Positions 10,236 through 20,235 of a stretch of DNA of 64,000 nucleotides are shown here, in pieces. Both the position numbers and the translations under genes were made by a program. Numbering within the stretch: the stretch's first letter is position 1; each line of letters opens with the position of its first letter. The notes beneath the pieces are model-generated. The model saw only the letters and a program-made list of their open reading frames with translations, was not told the DNA's origin and made no database searches. The DNA comes from Macrotis lagotis (lineage: Eukaryota > Chordata > Mammalia > Peramelemorphia > Peramelidae): positions 256,872,294 to 256,936,293 of the forward strand of contig NC_133666.1 in NCBI RefSeq assembly GCF_037893015.1, in the 5' to 3' direction.

Positions 10236-11230
10236 ATAATAAAAATAATCTAGGTAAATATTATCAACAACATTTTACTGATTTTCCTGTCCTGTAACTT
10301 GCACTAATTGCAGTAATCTTGACCTGGATGTAGTTTGTTATGATATTTTTTATGGAAGCCCTTATATTTTTTTGGGTAGTCACTACTTTCTTTTCCAGAT
10401 TTCCCTAACCCATCCCTTAGGTAATATACTAGATTTTTTTCTAGGAATCTATGTCTGGCATACTTATATGTCTTTTCTATTCCATTCTTTTTCATTTCCT
10501 GAAAATTGAGGTAATATTTCTGCTTTTATAATTCAATAATGCTTCTGTCCTCCATCATTTTTTAAAGCTCTCTAGTTTGGCAGACACATCTTTTCTTTTT
10601 TGTAATTTGTTTGGATGAGTTAACTGGCACTTATCTAGGACAATGAGGTTCTTGGTTACTATCTCCCTACTTATCTTGAGTTTCAACTTCCTGTTAGCCA
10701 TTTTTTGTTCTGTTCTTTTCCAGCCCAATTCAAGCCAATAAACATTCATTAACTACCTATCTACCTGGAGATATAATTGATGAAAGATAGTTCTTACTGG
10801 GGAAGATAACAAAGAGGAAGGAAAAGATTTGGGGAGACCAGGAGATATCTTGTTATGTGGAGTTGAAACCAGACAGAGCAGTAAATGAAATGAGCTCAGA
10901 GTCCTTCTATAAAGCCATAGGGAGGAATTTGGTATTCTACCATATTATATATACCTCTCTAATCAGATAGGAGAGGAGGTTAAGGAAGGTGGTATCAATC
11001 AATACTTGAGTTAACTCATAGTGATGAGATTAGAAGTGATTTCTCCCGGAAAGGGATCTTGTTTAACTGAGTTCAAACTAGGTAGTACAGGACATACAAA
11101 GTCTAGTGACTTTCCCAGACCAACGATCTATATCTTTTGCAAAAAGTGTCACCACACCAAAAAAACCTGGTCAAGAGAAAGCAGAAGCCAAATAAGTGTT
11201 GAAAAATTCTTTCATCTGTTGTTATTCTTC
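10236..11230. other. Unassigned DNA with two minus-strand open frames
   Basis: Two lysine-rich frames lie on the minus strand at 10304-10495 (63 codons) and 10555-10749 (64 codons). Neither resembles a protein family that I know. The block could be an old transposon. There is no splice or promoter evidence for a gene. Confidence 0.4.
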
Positions 11231-13215
11231 TAACCATTCCCAGTAGCCTTTTTTAGCCTATCCTTGTTGAGTTTTGTTGGTAGTATATAGAAAGAAATGC
11301 TGATGCTTTATGTAGATTTATTTTATATCCTGAAACTTTGCTAAGGTAGTTAGTTGTTTCAATTGTTAAAATTATCTGAAATAAGAAAAATTCCAAGATT
11401 TTTACTTCCAAGTGAAAATGATTTAATAGTAAAAACCATAAAATCTGGTTAACTAATTCCTGAGTAATTAGTGACAAAGAAATGACTTGCAAAGGTAATT
11501 TTCATAACAAAAGAAGAGGAAAAAATTACAGCAATCTTAGTAAACTTGTATTGAACATAATTCGATTGGGCAAGGCATATAATCTGACTCATTTGCTTCT
11601 AAGTTTTCTTAACTCAGTTTTGTGTTGACAGTTTATAGTTATCAAAATGAGATTATCTCAGAAGGTTCTGTCCTGCACCTGTATCATAGATATTATTTAT
11701 CATTTTAAGAAAGACTCATTTATTTTTAGGTTCTTTCACATTTTAATTAGGCATTGTATTTTGTCAAAGGCTTTTTCTATATCTACTGATAGACTCAAAT
11801 AATTTTTGTTGTTTTCTTATTGATATAGTCAACATTTTAATAATTTTCCTAATATTGAACTAGTCTTGCATTCCTGATAAATCCCTCTTAATCATAGTAT
11901 ATGGTTTTTGCAATATATTGCTATAATCTTTTTTGCTGGTATTTTATTTAAAACTTTTGCATCAATATTCAGGAAAGAAACTGATCTATAGTTTTCTTTT
12001 TTCTGTTTTTGTCCTTTACTGCTTTTAGGTATTGTTGCCATATTGGCATTTTAAAAGGAATTTGGTAGGACTCCTTTACCTGTTTTTTTATATAGTTTAT
12101 ATAATGTTGGGATTAATTGTGCTTTGAATGTTTGGTATTATTCACTTGTGAATTCATATGGTCCTGAAGATTTTTTTCTTAGTAAACTCATTGGTTATTT
12201 GTTCAATTTTTTCTAAGGAATGATTACTTTTAGCATTTTATTTTTTCCTCTGTTTATTTGGACAATTTACATTTTTGTCAAAATTCATTCTTTTCATTTA
12301 GATAGTAAGTTTTTCTGGCATATAACTGAGCAAAATAATTCCTAATAGTTGCTTTAATTTCATCTTCACTGATAGTTCATTCACCCTTTTCATTTTTGAT
12401 ATTAGTGATTTGGTTTTCTTTTCCCTTTTTTAAAATCAAATTAAATCACAGTTTATTTTATTTTTTTCATAAACCCAAAAGGTATTTTTATTTATCAGTT
12501 AAAGGTTTTTTCTTTTACTTTCAATATCCCCAATCTCTTTTCATTTTCAGAATTTCCATTTTAGTGCTTCTTTAAGGATTTTAAATTTCTTCTTTTTCTA
12601 GTTTTACTTGCATGCCCAATTTATTTATTTGCTCTTTCTCTCTTTTATTGATGTACATTTTTTAGAGATAATAATTTTTCCCTAAGTTTTACTTTGGCTA
12701 TATCCCACAAATTTTGGAATGTTGTCTCATTGTCTTTCTCTTTTATTATTGATTAAATTATTGATTGTTTCTATGATTTGTTCTTTGATCTATTCATTCT
12801 TTAGGATTAGATCATTTAGTTTCCAATTATTTTTTACTCTTTGCTTCCATGAATATTTATTGAGTATATTTTATTATATCTGAAAAGAGTATATTTTCTA
12901 CATTTGGAATTTTTTGTACTCTTAATACATCATTAATTTTTGTGATAGTACCATGTACAGCTGAGAACAAATCTGTACTCTTTCTTTTGCCATTTAGTTT
13001 TCTCCAGAGGTCTATTATATCTAACTTTTCTAAGATTCTTTTATCTCCTTAACCTCTTCTTTTTTTTTTTTATTTCATGGTTAGATTTATCCAGTTCTGA
13101 CCAGGGAAATTGAGGGTTCCCATTAGTATAATTTTGTTTTTTATATCCTCCTGTAATTCATTTCATTTTTCCTTTAAGAATTTAGATACTATACCATTCG
13201 ATGCATATGCATTTA
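11231..13215 (-). mobile_element. L1 ORF2 remnant, antisense, cut by an ERV
   Basis: On the plus strand the sequence follows the same order as the antisense ORF2 at 53100-54900: atcctgaaactttgctaagg, tattttgtcaaaggcttttt, ttgcattcctgataaat, tttggctatatcccacaaat and ttctgaccagggaaattgag. The reverse transcriptase region and the upstream linker are represented, with many stops. At 11390-11640 a foreign-looking block interrupts the colinearity. It ends abruptly at the ERV LTR (13216). Confidence 0.78.
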
Positions 13216-14279
13216 TGTTCGGGGGTCCAGCCTCCGCATTGGAACCTGACAGGAGGGATAGAGTCGGCAAAATGAGTTGTCAACAAGTGGGTATAGGCAG
13301 GAGCAGGTTGACTGACTGTCAGCTGCTTAGATTTATTTTTATAGTCTTAGAATCATATGAAACAAACTAAAATAATTTCCTTGGTTACAAAAGTATACAA
13401 TTTTCATCATTAATCACATAGTTCATATGGTTACAAGTTTGATCATATAGTGGTTACAAGTGTGATTATCAATCATGTAATTAATTTTCTTGTCCCTGCT
13501 CAGACTGTGATGACCTCAACCTGCCTGTTGCCTAGTTTGTTGCTGTATAATAAAGTTATTAATTAAACAGAACTTTCCTTATAATAATCTTTGATATAAT
13601 TTGTTTAATGGAATGCTTATATGTTTTTGTACCGCATATGTAATGTTTTTCGATATGCTCCCTTGACAACCTAATAGTGAGGGTAGTTATGTTTGTCCAC
13701 CTGTCTGTTGACTCCTTCAATAACTAATTTTCCTTTCAGCCCTTGTTGGTAGACGCTATGGTTTCTATGACTTTTTATTCTTTGCCAATAAACTAAGGCT
13801 GTTAGAGTTCACATATTGGTTACCTATACTGACTATTCTCTCACCATCTTTATCATGTATTCCTGTGTATGATAAGGGGGGCAAAGCTGTTAATTTCCTT
13901 GGAATTCTATCTGACTCATCTTGTATCTGCTTTCCCTGTATATATTCTGACATCTCCCTGGAACTCCCATGGCTGTGTCTTCCAAAGATTTCATAATGCT
14001 GAAGCCTTTTGTATGTCTCAGGGAGAGGCAGTCCTGTCAAATTTGGACAGAGTTCACAATCTGTTTTATTCAAGGAATTTCTCTGAAATCCTTCCTTTAT
14101 AGTCATTCCACTATTAGGATGAGTTAGTTTTGCAATCAATAATAGACCTACAAATATGGGTATACATGGAATCCCTATATATATTGAAGAAGGAAATGTT
14201 GTTCCATCAGGCAGTGTGATTGCCCTGAGTCTTCTTGCCACGACTGTGTCAAACAGCTTAGAGACCCTGGCTCCCAACA
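13216..14279 (-). repeat. 3' LTR of a class II endogenous retrovirus
   Basis: Reading the minus strand, the LTR begins TGTTGGGAGCC right after the polypurine tract and ends CCCCCGAACA at 13216, which gives the canonical TG...CA with short imperfect inverted ends. The length is about 1064 bp, long for an LTR and usual for MMTV-like betaretroviruses. The U3 part carries a 171-codon frame (13765-14280). A candidate AATAAA signal lies near 13771-13776 and another near 13330, on the minus strand. No partner 5' LTR is present in the window. Confidence 0.85.
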
Positions 14280-14280
14280 T
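13765..14280 (-). CDS. LTR-encoded ORF, possible Sag-like type II membrane protein
   Basis: This is the longest open frame of the window, at 171 codons. Its ATG straddles the junction of polypurine tract and LTR (A from the tract, TG from the LTR). The protein has a short, Arg-containing N-terminus (1-28), one hydrophobic segment (about 33-50, IYIGIPCIPIFVGLLLIA), two N-glycosylation sequons (N71-K-T and N80-L-T) and a hydrophilic C-terminal part. This is the layout of a type II membrane glycoprotein. The start site and topology parallel the Sag superantigen of MMTV, the betaretrovirus known for a U3-encoded ORF. Residues 138-162 (YTG..D....R.V..G..V...SL) weakly recall Sag. Homology is inference. 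It could be a chance frame. Confidence 0.4.
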   Translation of the reverse strand: MLGARVSKLFDTVVARRLRAITLPDGTTFPSSIYIGIPCIPIFVGLLLIAKLTHPNSGMTIKEGFQRNSLNKTDCELCPNLTGLPLPETYKRLQHYEIFGRHSHGSSREMSEYIQGKQIQDESDRIPRKLTALPPLSYTGIHDKDGERIVSIGNQYVNSNSLSLLAKNKKS

Positions 14281-14671
14281 TTCCCCCTTTTAGATTTAAT
14301 TTGATAGCAGAAAGTTCAACTTGGGCTGTTCGAATTGATCTTATGATAATCTTGAAGAGGACTGGAAGACAAAAAAGGAGGATTAACAGAGATAATATAA
14401 CACCCAAAGATGCTATAATATACATTTTTAAATTGCAAGAATTAAGAAAAGACTTCAAGTTTGTTAAAAATTTGGAAGTCACAGCAGCAGGAGTCAGAAG
14501 AGCAGATGGAGCAGAAGATAAGGCAGATATTTGAGAATGTAATTTTGATAAATCTATTGACAAGTCAGAATGATTCCAGATACCAAGGACATGGTTCTTA
14601 ACATTGTCCCAGGGAATAACCGAAGCATTCCACAGCAGAGGGGTAACACAGATTTCAGGGAAAAATGACAC
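14258..14671 (-). pseudogene. env: env transmembrane subunit, C-terminal part
   Basis: The frame carries the end of the TM ectodomain (CVTPLLWNASVIPWDNVKNH), an amphipathic segment, a strong membrane anchor (MYIIASLGVILSLLILLFCL, residues about 82-101) and a basic cytoplasmic tail ending with KGGNVGSQGL. The tail overlaps the LTR by about 20 bases, as in betaretroviruses. The upstream part of TM is in another frame (14554-14853), so the gene is broken by frameshifts. Confidence 0.85.
14281..14292 (-). promoter_or_regulatory. Retroviral polypurine tract
   Basis: On the minus strand TAAAAGGGGGAA lies directly before the LTR. It is the plus-strand primer site of reverse transcription and fixes the LTR 5' boundary at 14279. 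Confidence 0.9.
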
Positions 14672-15170
14672 CTAGTGGATTGATGAACTTTCAAATCTTG
14701 TAACTGCTCTCCTAAATATAGAACTGTCTCCTCTAAAGCATTAACCTTAGCTTCTAGCTTACTATCAATAATTTCTTGTGACATTAGGGCTCGGGAAACA
14801 TCCTGTGTGTGCTGTATGCACTTCTTGAATAAGAGCAGTGGAGGCCAAGGCAACAGAAGTTACAATAGCAATTAAGGCAAAAATTCCCAGTATCAGGGAA
14901 ACTATAAATCTTTTTTTGCCTGGAGAGAGCATTACTGACAACATCTAAAGCAAATAACTCAGAATCATCAGACCATGTCTCATTGAGGGTAGTAGGGAGT
15001 AGGATAAAAGAGGGTTGATGGATTACAATAACAGCATTTACATTAGATTTAGAATCAATGCAATTAGAAATTATAAAGGTGGTACAGTTAACAACAAATA
15101 AATCTGGAGACGTTTCTTTTATAATAAAATCAGCATCAGATGGAACTAAGAGCAAAAGGTGCTGAAACAC
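14554..15170 (-). pseudogene. env: env: end of SU and N-terminal TM, frameshifted
   Basis: The segment 14784-15170 reads as the last part of the surface subunit with a basic, cleavage-like RQKK motif. A hydrophobic stretch of fusion-peptide type follows in a shifted frame. The segment 14554-14853 contains a heptad region (SRALMSQEIIDSKLEAKVNA). The frames change at least twice. The N-terminal and central SU are absent, because the sequence upstream of 15170 jumps to the env leader. Confidence 0.75.
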
Positions 15171-15175
15171 ATGAT

Positions 15176-15391
15176 CTAACAGAGGGAGAGTTTTCTCCTG
15201 GAGGCAGGTGGAGGAATAAACGTGTCTTCAAGAGAGACCCTCCCAACTAGGTCCACCAAGGAAGAAATAGGGACAGCTTGTGAGTCATCATTCCTCTGGG
15301 GGTTTTGTGGATTGGGTCTTTTCCTCATAATGACGGATGAATCGATCAGGGATCCAGATAAGTGAGTCTTGAGTCCTGTGGGAATATACAA
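15176..15391 (-). pseudogene. env: env leader region overlapping the end of pol
   Basis: A 71-codon frame with an RKRPNPQNPQRNDD-type basic and polar start overlaps the integrase end by about 100 bases in another frame, as the env start does in betaretroviruses. It runs into the env SU end without the SU middle. The assignment rests mainly on position. Confidence 0.5.
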
Positions 15392-15600
15392 GCAAACTCT
15401 CCTCTGGAGTTAAAAGAATGCCTGGACCTTTCCAGGAGCCAGAAAGTAGCCAGTAATTTATCTGTAGTAGGGGGCCACTGCTCCACCCATACAGGCTCAT
15501 TAGATTTCCATAATATTGGGTCAGCTGTTAATTTTGGAACAATGGCCCCTCCTAAAAAGGAGGTAGTATTGTAGAAGAAGAACTAACAATAGGACTAGAG
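15288..15600 (-). pseudogene. pol: pol: RT N-terminus fused to integrase C-terminus
   Basis: From 15600 downward the minus strand reads LGGAIVPKLTADPILW and PVWVEQWPL, a conserved start of retroviral reverse transcriptase. Near 15450 it changes to the C-terminal DNA-binding domain of integrase (SWKGPGILL, then LIWIPDRFIRHYEE). RT palm, RNase H and the integrase catalytic core are missing, a deletion of roughly 2 kb by family length. The junction lies at about 15445-15460. Confidence 0.78.
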
Positions 15601-15850
15601 TCCTCTGGGGTAGAAAGCACAACTCTCATTTGGGACAGGATGTCCCCATAGAGAGGTGGGTAATGAAGGAATAACATAAGGCAGAAACTTCCCTGAGTCA
15701 TTATCAGAAAACCAATTAAGCATTTGTGAACTTTGCCCTACCCCTGTGGCTTGTCCAATTCCAAGCAATTTATTGGGGGTAGGTTGCACTGGCCATGAAG
15801 AAGGCTAATCTTTTCCAGCTATACAAGAGACATTCGCACCAGTGTCTAAA
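15595..15850 (-). pseudogene. pro: Retroviral aspartic protease remnant
   Basis: The catalytic motif D-T-G-A is legible at 15835-15846 (minus), followed by NVSCIAGKD. A stop codon then takes the place of the next residue. The downstream part has LLGIGQATG, a flap-like Gly-rich part, and a C-terminal VIPSLPTSLWG. Protease would cleave the Gag-Pro-Pol polyprotein. It follows dUTPase, as in betaretroviral pro genes. It is inactivated by the stop. Confidence 0.82.
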
Positions 15851-15905
15851 ATGCCTTGTATATATTTTCCATTAATCCTCAGAGTTTTTAATGGTCTGTG
15901 TTTTC

Positions 15906-16150
15906 CTACTGCTTGAATCCAAAAAGCAAAATCAGATGAACCAAATCCACAATTTCCTCTATTATATTTTGGGCTCCCAACCTTAAGTAAAGGTATTGGA
16001 GTTGTGCAATTCTCTGCCCCGAGTGAATTTGAATAGTTTTTCCTATTGGTGGGGTAAGCATGATTTGAATCTGTCCTGTATAATCAGAATCTATCACTCC
16101 TGGGATTACTGATATTCCCTGTAAGGAGTAGTGGACTAAACCAGCTCTAA
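15906..16150 (-). pseudogene. Retroviral dUTPase remnant
   Basis: YSLQGISVIPGVIDSDYTGQ is dUTPase conserved motif 3, which contains the catalytic-site Asp and Tyr. A later GQRIAQL continues the fold. dUTPase hydrolyses dUTP, and in betaretroviruses it is encoded at the start of pro. The N-terminal motifs are missing, and the recognisable virus ends at about 16155. Confidence 0.85.
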
Positions 16151-16155
16151 GCTTA

Positions 16156-16447
16156 TAATGTTATGGCCTTGTTTTACATACTTGTGTCAGTCTATTATTT
16201 ATCTTAACTTCTTTGAGAGTTAAGATACCCTATTGTTAACTTCTCTTATCTTAGTTATACTGACTTTCTTAAGCTTTACATTTTATGTAATTGAAAGCCT
16301 ATTTTAGCTTTTATTATCTCTTCTAGCCATTGCTTTGTTAAGAATTCTTCCTCAACCATAGATCTATTCTGCCTTATTTTGTTATTACCTTACTTTTTAT
16401 ACTTAGGCTGTGCAACCATTATGAATTTTGATATATAGTATCACCCA
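16156..16447. other. Unassigned DNA upstream of the ERV
   Basis: A 5' LTR or a continuation of the L1 ORF2 would be expected here but I can recognise neither. On the minus strand a short frame (VEEEFLTKQWLEEIIKAKIG) around 16290-16360 hints at an old transposon, family unknown. Confidence 0.4.
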
Positions 16448-16948
16448 GTGGTTCTCAATCTTTTTGATCTTTATAACCCTTTTATACTCTTAGCAAATCA
16501 TCAGGGACCCAAAAAACTATTGCTTATGTGCATTATATTCATCAGTATGTATTTATTAGAAATGAAAATATCTTAGTATTATTATGAAAATATCAGGTCC
16601 TGTACTACATACACTGGTATAACAAGCTAGTCTGAATCTGAATTCTTCCAAATTGATTTTTAGGTTTCTAAGCAATTCTTGCCAAATAGTGTCACCTTTT
16701 CCCTATTATTGGCTCATATTTTAAGATTTGTCAAACACTAAGCTGGTGTTCAATTGGATATGAATCTCATGTATTGATTTGGGATCATTTTTTTTATCTT
16801 GTTCTATAACATAATCCTTTACTAGTTTTATAACTATAAATCTGTAACTTAATTTAGGTAATATTTTAATTATATTGGTATAGCCAAACCATGAACAAGA
16901 AGTATCTCCAATAATTTGCCTTCCTTTTTCAATAAAAAATGTTTTGTG
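16448..16948 (+). mobile_element. hAT (Charlie-like) DNA transposon remnant, then unassigned DNA
   Basis: agtggttctcaatctttttg followed by atcagggacccaaaaaacta and tattagaaatgaaaatatct resembles the end of Charlie-type hAT elements (16448-16600). No transposase frame is seen. From 16601 to 16948 nothing is recognised. Confidence 0.5.
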
Positions 16949-17070
16949 AGGGCAACTAGGTGGAGCAATGAATAGAGAGCATCAACCCTGGTTAAATCCA
17001 ACCTCAGACACTTAATTACCTAGTTGTGTGACCTTGGGCAAGTCACTTAACCCCAGCAAAAAAAATCAAA
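16949..17070 (+). mobile_element. SINE, diverged
   Basis: agggcaactaggtggagcaa starts the unit, and aacctcagacacttaattac and gaccttgggcaagtcactta continue it. The B-box region has lost bases (ggttaaatcc). It is an older copy than most in the window and no clear target duplication is visible. Confidence 0.8.
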
Positions 17071-17089
17071 CCAAAAAAGAGAGAACATT

Positions 17090-17530
17090 TTGTGGTTGTT
17101 CTATATGTTCAATATGCTGTAGTAGTTTACCAAACAAATAGTTTATGCATTTTGAAGGTATTTTGAAACTAATTTTTCTTTCTATTTCATTCTAATGGGT
17201 TTTGAAAGTAAAATATAGAAAGACTTGTGATTTGTAGGGTTTATTTTGTATCCTGATACTTTATTTAAGTTATAATTTTAATTAATATTTTTTCATTGAT
17301 TCAGGCTTCTCTAGGTAACAATTTTGATTAATCTTTAACTATGCTTAGTTTCTCAATTATAGTGACAAAGTACTGACTTAAAAGAAGAGAAATAACCCTC
17401 CAATCCTTATTTTTTAAAAGAATGGAGACATAATTGGAGTTAAATATAACCTAAATGTCATAATTTAAATTCCCATGTAAAATTGAAAAGATTAAACAAA
17501 ACCATAAAATAGGACAGATTAGATAGGAAT
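17090..17530 (-). mobile_element. L1 ORF2 fragment, antisense, plus a shared unknown block
   Basis: At 17160-17330 the order (tagaaagacttgtgatttg, tttattttgtatcctgatac) parallels 11290-11345 and 53110-53330, that is, L1 ORF2 after the RT. From 17341 an aaaccataaaat-containing block resembles 11390-11520, in both cases directly after the same L1 point. It could be an insertion or a subfamily-specific segment. Confidence 0.6.
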
Positions 17531-17559
17531 TCATAACCCTATAATCTTTTGCTTAGAAG

Positions 17560-18410
17560 GAACATGCCCAAATAAGCAATGACATGTAGGAAAACCAGGA
17601 CACCAATGCATTGTGGGTAGAGTTGTGAACTGATGGAATCTTTCTGGAGAGTAATTTGGAATTGTGCCCAAAGAGCAATAAAAATGTGCATACCTTTTGA
17701 TCCAGCAACTGTAACCTGAAGAGATTATGAAAAAGGGTAAAAATCCCACATGTACAAAATTACTCATAGCAGCCCTTTTTATAGAGGTAAGGAACTGGAC
17801 ATTGAGGGGAATGGCTACACAAATTGTGATATATATATTTATATATATATATATATATTTTTTTCCCCCAATGGAATATTATTGTTCTATAAGAAATCAT
17901 GAGGGATGGGATTTCAGAAAAACCTGGGAAGATTTGCATGAATTGATGCTAAGTTAAATGAGAAGAACATTATACACATTAACAACAACATAAGGTCATG
18001 ATCAACCATGATGGACTTGTTCATTTCAGCAGCTCAATAATCAGACAATTTTAAAAGACTGGTGATGGAAAATAACATCCATTTCCAGAGAAGGAACTGT
18101 GGAATTTGAAAGAAGATCAAAGTTTATAATCTTCAGTTTTAAAAAAGTTGTTTTATGTATTGTCTCTTCCCCCCCTCAAATGTTTCTTTCATCCATTTGG
18201 ATATGATTCTTCTCTCACATCATGTTCATTTTGATCTATGTTTAGTATGGTTATAAATATAGCGCTTATATCAGATTGCTTTCTGTCAGGGGGAAGGGGG
18301 AAGGAAAGGAGGGAGGGAGAAAAATTGTCCAACTCAAAACCTTGTAAAAAAAAAACAAGGTTGTTAAAAATGATCATTGCATGTAGTTAGAAAAACAAAA
18401 AAGTATTTTT
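17560..18410 (+). mobile_element. L1 3' end and 3' UTR
   Basis: Clear colinear blocks run gagttgtgaactgatggaat, aattgtgcccaaagagcaat, tgcataccttttgatccagc, catgtacaaaattactcata, gaaaaacctgggaagatttg, atggaaaataacatccattt and a G-rich ggggaaggggg block before the A-rich end. This is the most complete L1 3' end on the plus strand. It includes a TA run at 17830-17858. Confidence 0.85.
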
Positions 18411-18639
18411 AAAAAAAGTGATGATATGCATAGAATAAAAATGAGATGCTGGAAAAAAATCGATCATTAGGTGAATCTTCAAAAGCAAGAATTAGAATAA
18501 TGCTATTATAAAAGCAGAAATATAATTTACAATACAGGGATAAACAAGCAATGTACACTTGAAGGATCACAGATAATGAGTTAATATCAGGGTTAAATTT
18601 ATAGACCTTAAATTCTAAAGGAAAAATTAATTGCATTGC

Positions 18640-19110
18640 AAAGAAAAAAATGTAGTTTCACAATAGTAGGAGAAATTAATTAACCTCTCATGGTTTTAGA
18701 CAAATCTAACAAAATGATAATCAAGAGTGAAAATACCGAATTGAATACATTACTGAAGAAATTCCACTTAAAAGAGATTTGATGCCTTCTGAAATAGATC
18801 GTTAAAATATATTTTTAATGATTTTTTTCATTTCTCTAATTATCTAGTTCTTTCCCCCTTTTGCCTTCTTTTCCCTTACTACAAAAAATGGTATTAATGT
18901 CTGTAATAGATTTGATTTTTATGAAAATTGACCATATTTTAGGGGCACAGAGAAATAATAGGTAAATTTAAAAAGTCAGAAAATATTAAATATATCTTTT
19001 ATAAACCATTATGCAATATAATAATAATTCAGGGAGCACAACAAACACAGAGACTTAAGTGGAGATTTAATAATGAAGTCTTAATAAGTGGAACAAAAAT
19101 TTTTAATTGC
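18640..19110 (+). mobile_element. L1 ORF2 fragment, endonuclease region
   Basis: tttcacaatagtaggagaaa (GGDFN-like region), attgaccatattttaggggc and cattatgcaatataataata follow the order of the L1 endonuclease-to-RT linker. Frames are broken. The bases between 18411 and 18640 are unassigned. Confidence 0.55.
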
Positions 19111-19124
19111 TTTCTTGGAGTTTT

Positions 19125-19808
19125 GAGAGTTGTACTATAGGATCTCAGAGACAGCTCAAGTTAGGAATCTGCCAGCTTTTAGTGCTCCCAAAATGATCTA
19201 ATCCAGGGCAAAGTCTTATTACTATCCCCCTGCTATGAGCTCTAGCTCTCTCTGACATTGGTTTGGGTCTGAGCAAGAGGCAGTGACCTGTGGACTGCTG
19301 CTAGACTCAGGTTACCATCAGCCATCTGCAAAGCCATCTGACTAAGTGATAGAACTGCAGGTTTCCTCTTGCTATATCTCTACCCTGCTAATACACAACA
19401 GGTTTCATTCTAGACTGGAAGCTGGAACTGAGTTTCCTCTCTGCTTCTGGGGTGACAACCACAAATTGCTCCATGCTTCTCACTCTCTTGGTACCTGTTA
19501 CCTGTACTACTTGCAACTTGACCTCTGCTTGGGAATGTCATCCTTAGCATGTCCCTGTCCTCAATTCTCCTCGCATCTGTGACTCAGAACTAGGTAACAG
19601 GCAATGGTGATACCTGTTCCTAAATTGTGTACAAATTTAAACTTCCTCTGTCCTTGTTCTGGAATGCTCCTGTGTGTTCCTGGCTGGGCCCCATTACCAG
19701 TGCTCTCAGATCCATTTGCTTTGTCTACTTATGCTGAATTGGGTTGGAAAAAAATGACTCATGGAGGACAGAAGGGAGCTTTTGCCATCTTGATTTTACC
19801 TCCTGACA
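19125..19808 (-). mobile_element. L1 5' UTR fragment
   Basis: The block is GC-richer than its surroundings and ends at 19808, where the minus strand begins with gtaaaatcaagatggcaaaa. A start of the type aagatggc is typical of marsupial L1 5' ends (also seen at 43500-43517). ORF1 does not follow, so the copy is 3'-truncated or rearranged. Confidence 0.6.
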
Positions 19809-19879
19809 TGATTTTTCCAAAACATAAGACTTACCAAGTTCAATTAACTCCTAGATCAAAGAAATTTTTTTTGTTTGTC

Positions 19880-20235
19880 AATGAGAATTTTTCATAACCT
19901 GTCTCCTTCCTATCTTTTCAGTCTTATATCTTTCTCTTCTCTATATTCTTACTTTGTTCTATATTCTAGTAACACTGGTTTCCTTGTAGTTCCTCACATA
20001 TGACCCTCCATCTTCTTTATGCCTTTGTAGAATATGTCCCACATGCCTGGAATGCTCAGCCCTTTCACTTGACTCTTTTTCCGTCCTCTGACTTTCTTCA
20101 AAGTTCAGTTCGAATCCCTTCCACTTCTGGAAACCTTTCTCTGGTTCTCCTAGCTGCTAATATTTTTCCCCCTCAGAATGTCTGCTCTCTAATCTGTATT
20201 TATCTTGGACTTACCTAGTAATTTACCTGTTGTCC
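19880..20235 (+). mobile_element. L2 LINE fragment
   Basis: tgcctggaatgctcagccct, then a cagttcgaatcccttccact block and aaacctttctctggttctcc match the 3' part of L2 in sense orientation. It is an old, non-coding fragment. Confidence 0.65.

Larger units (their letters stand above)
13216..16155 (-). mobile_element. Defective class II (betaretrovirus-like) endogenous retrovirus
   Basis: The 5' to 3' order on the minus strand is: dUTPase end (16150-15906), protease (15850-15610), the start of RT joined to the integrase end (15600-15290), env start, env SU end and transmembrane subunit (15391-14258), polypurine tract, LTR. dUTPase joined to protease upstream of pol, and a Lys-rich env tail with a KGGNVG motif, are features of class II/betaretroviral elements. 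gag, most of dUTPase, the RT and integrase core, most of SU and the 5' LTR are missing. It is not capable of replication. It lies inside an antisense L1 ORF2. Confidence 0.85.

Noticed and set aside
13869-14102. Plus-strand frame of 77 codons in the LTR
   Set aside because: It is antisense to the longer LTR frame and has none of its features.
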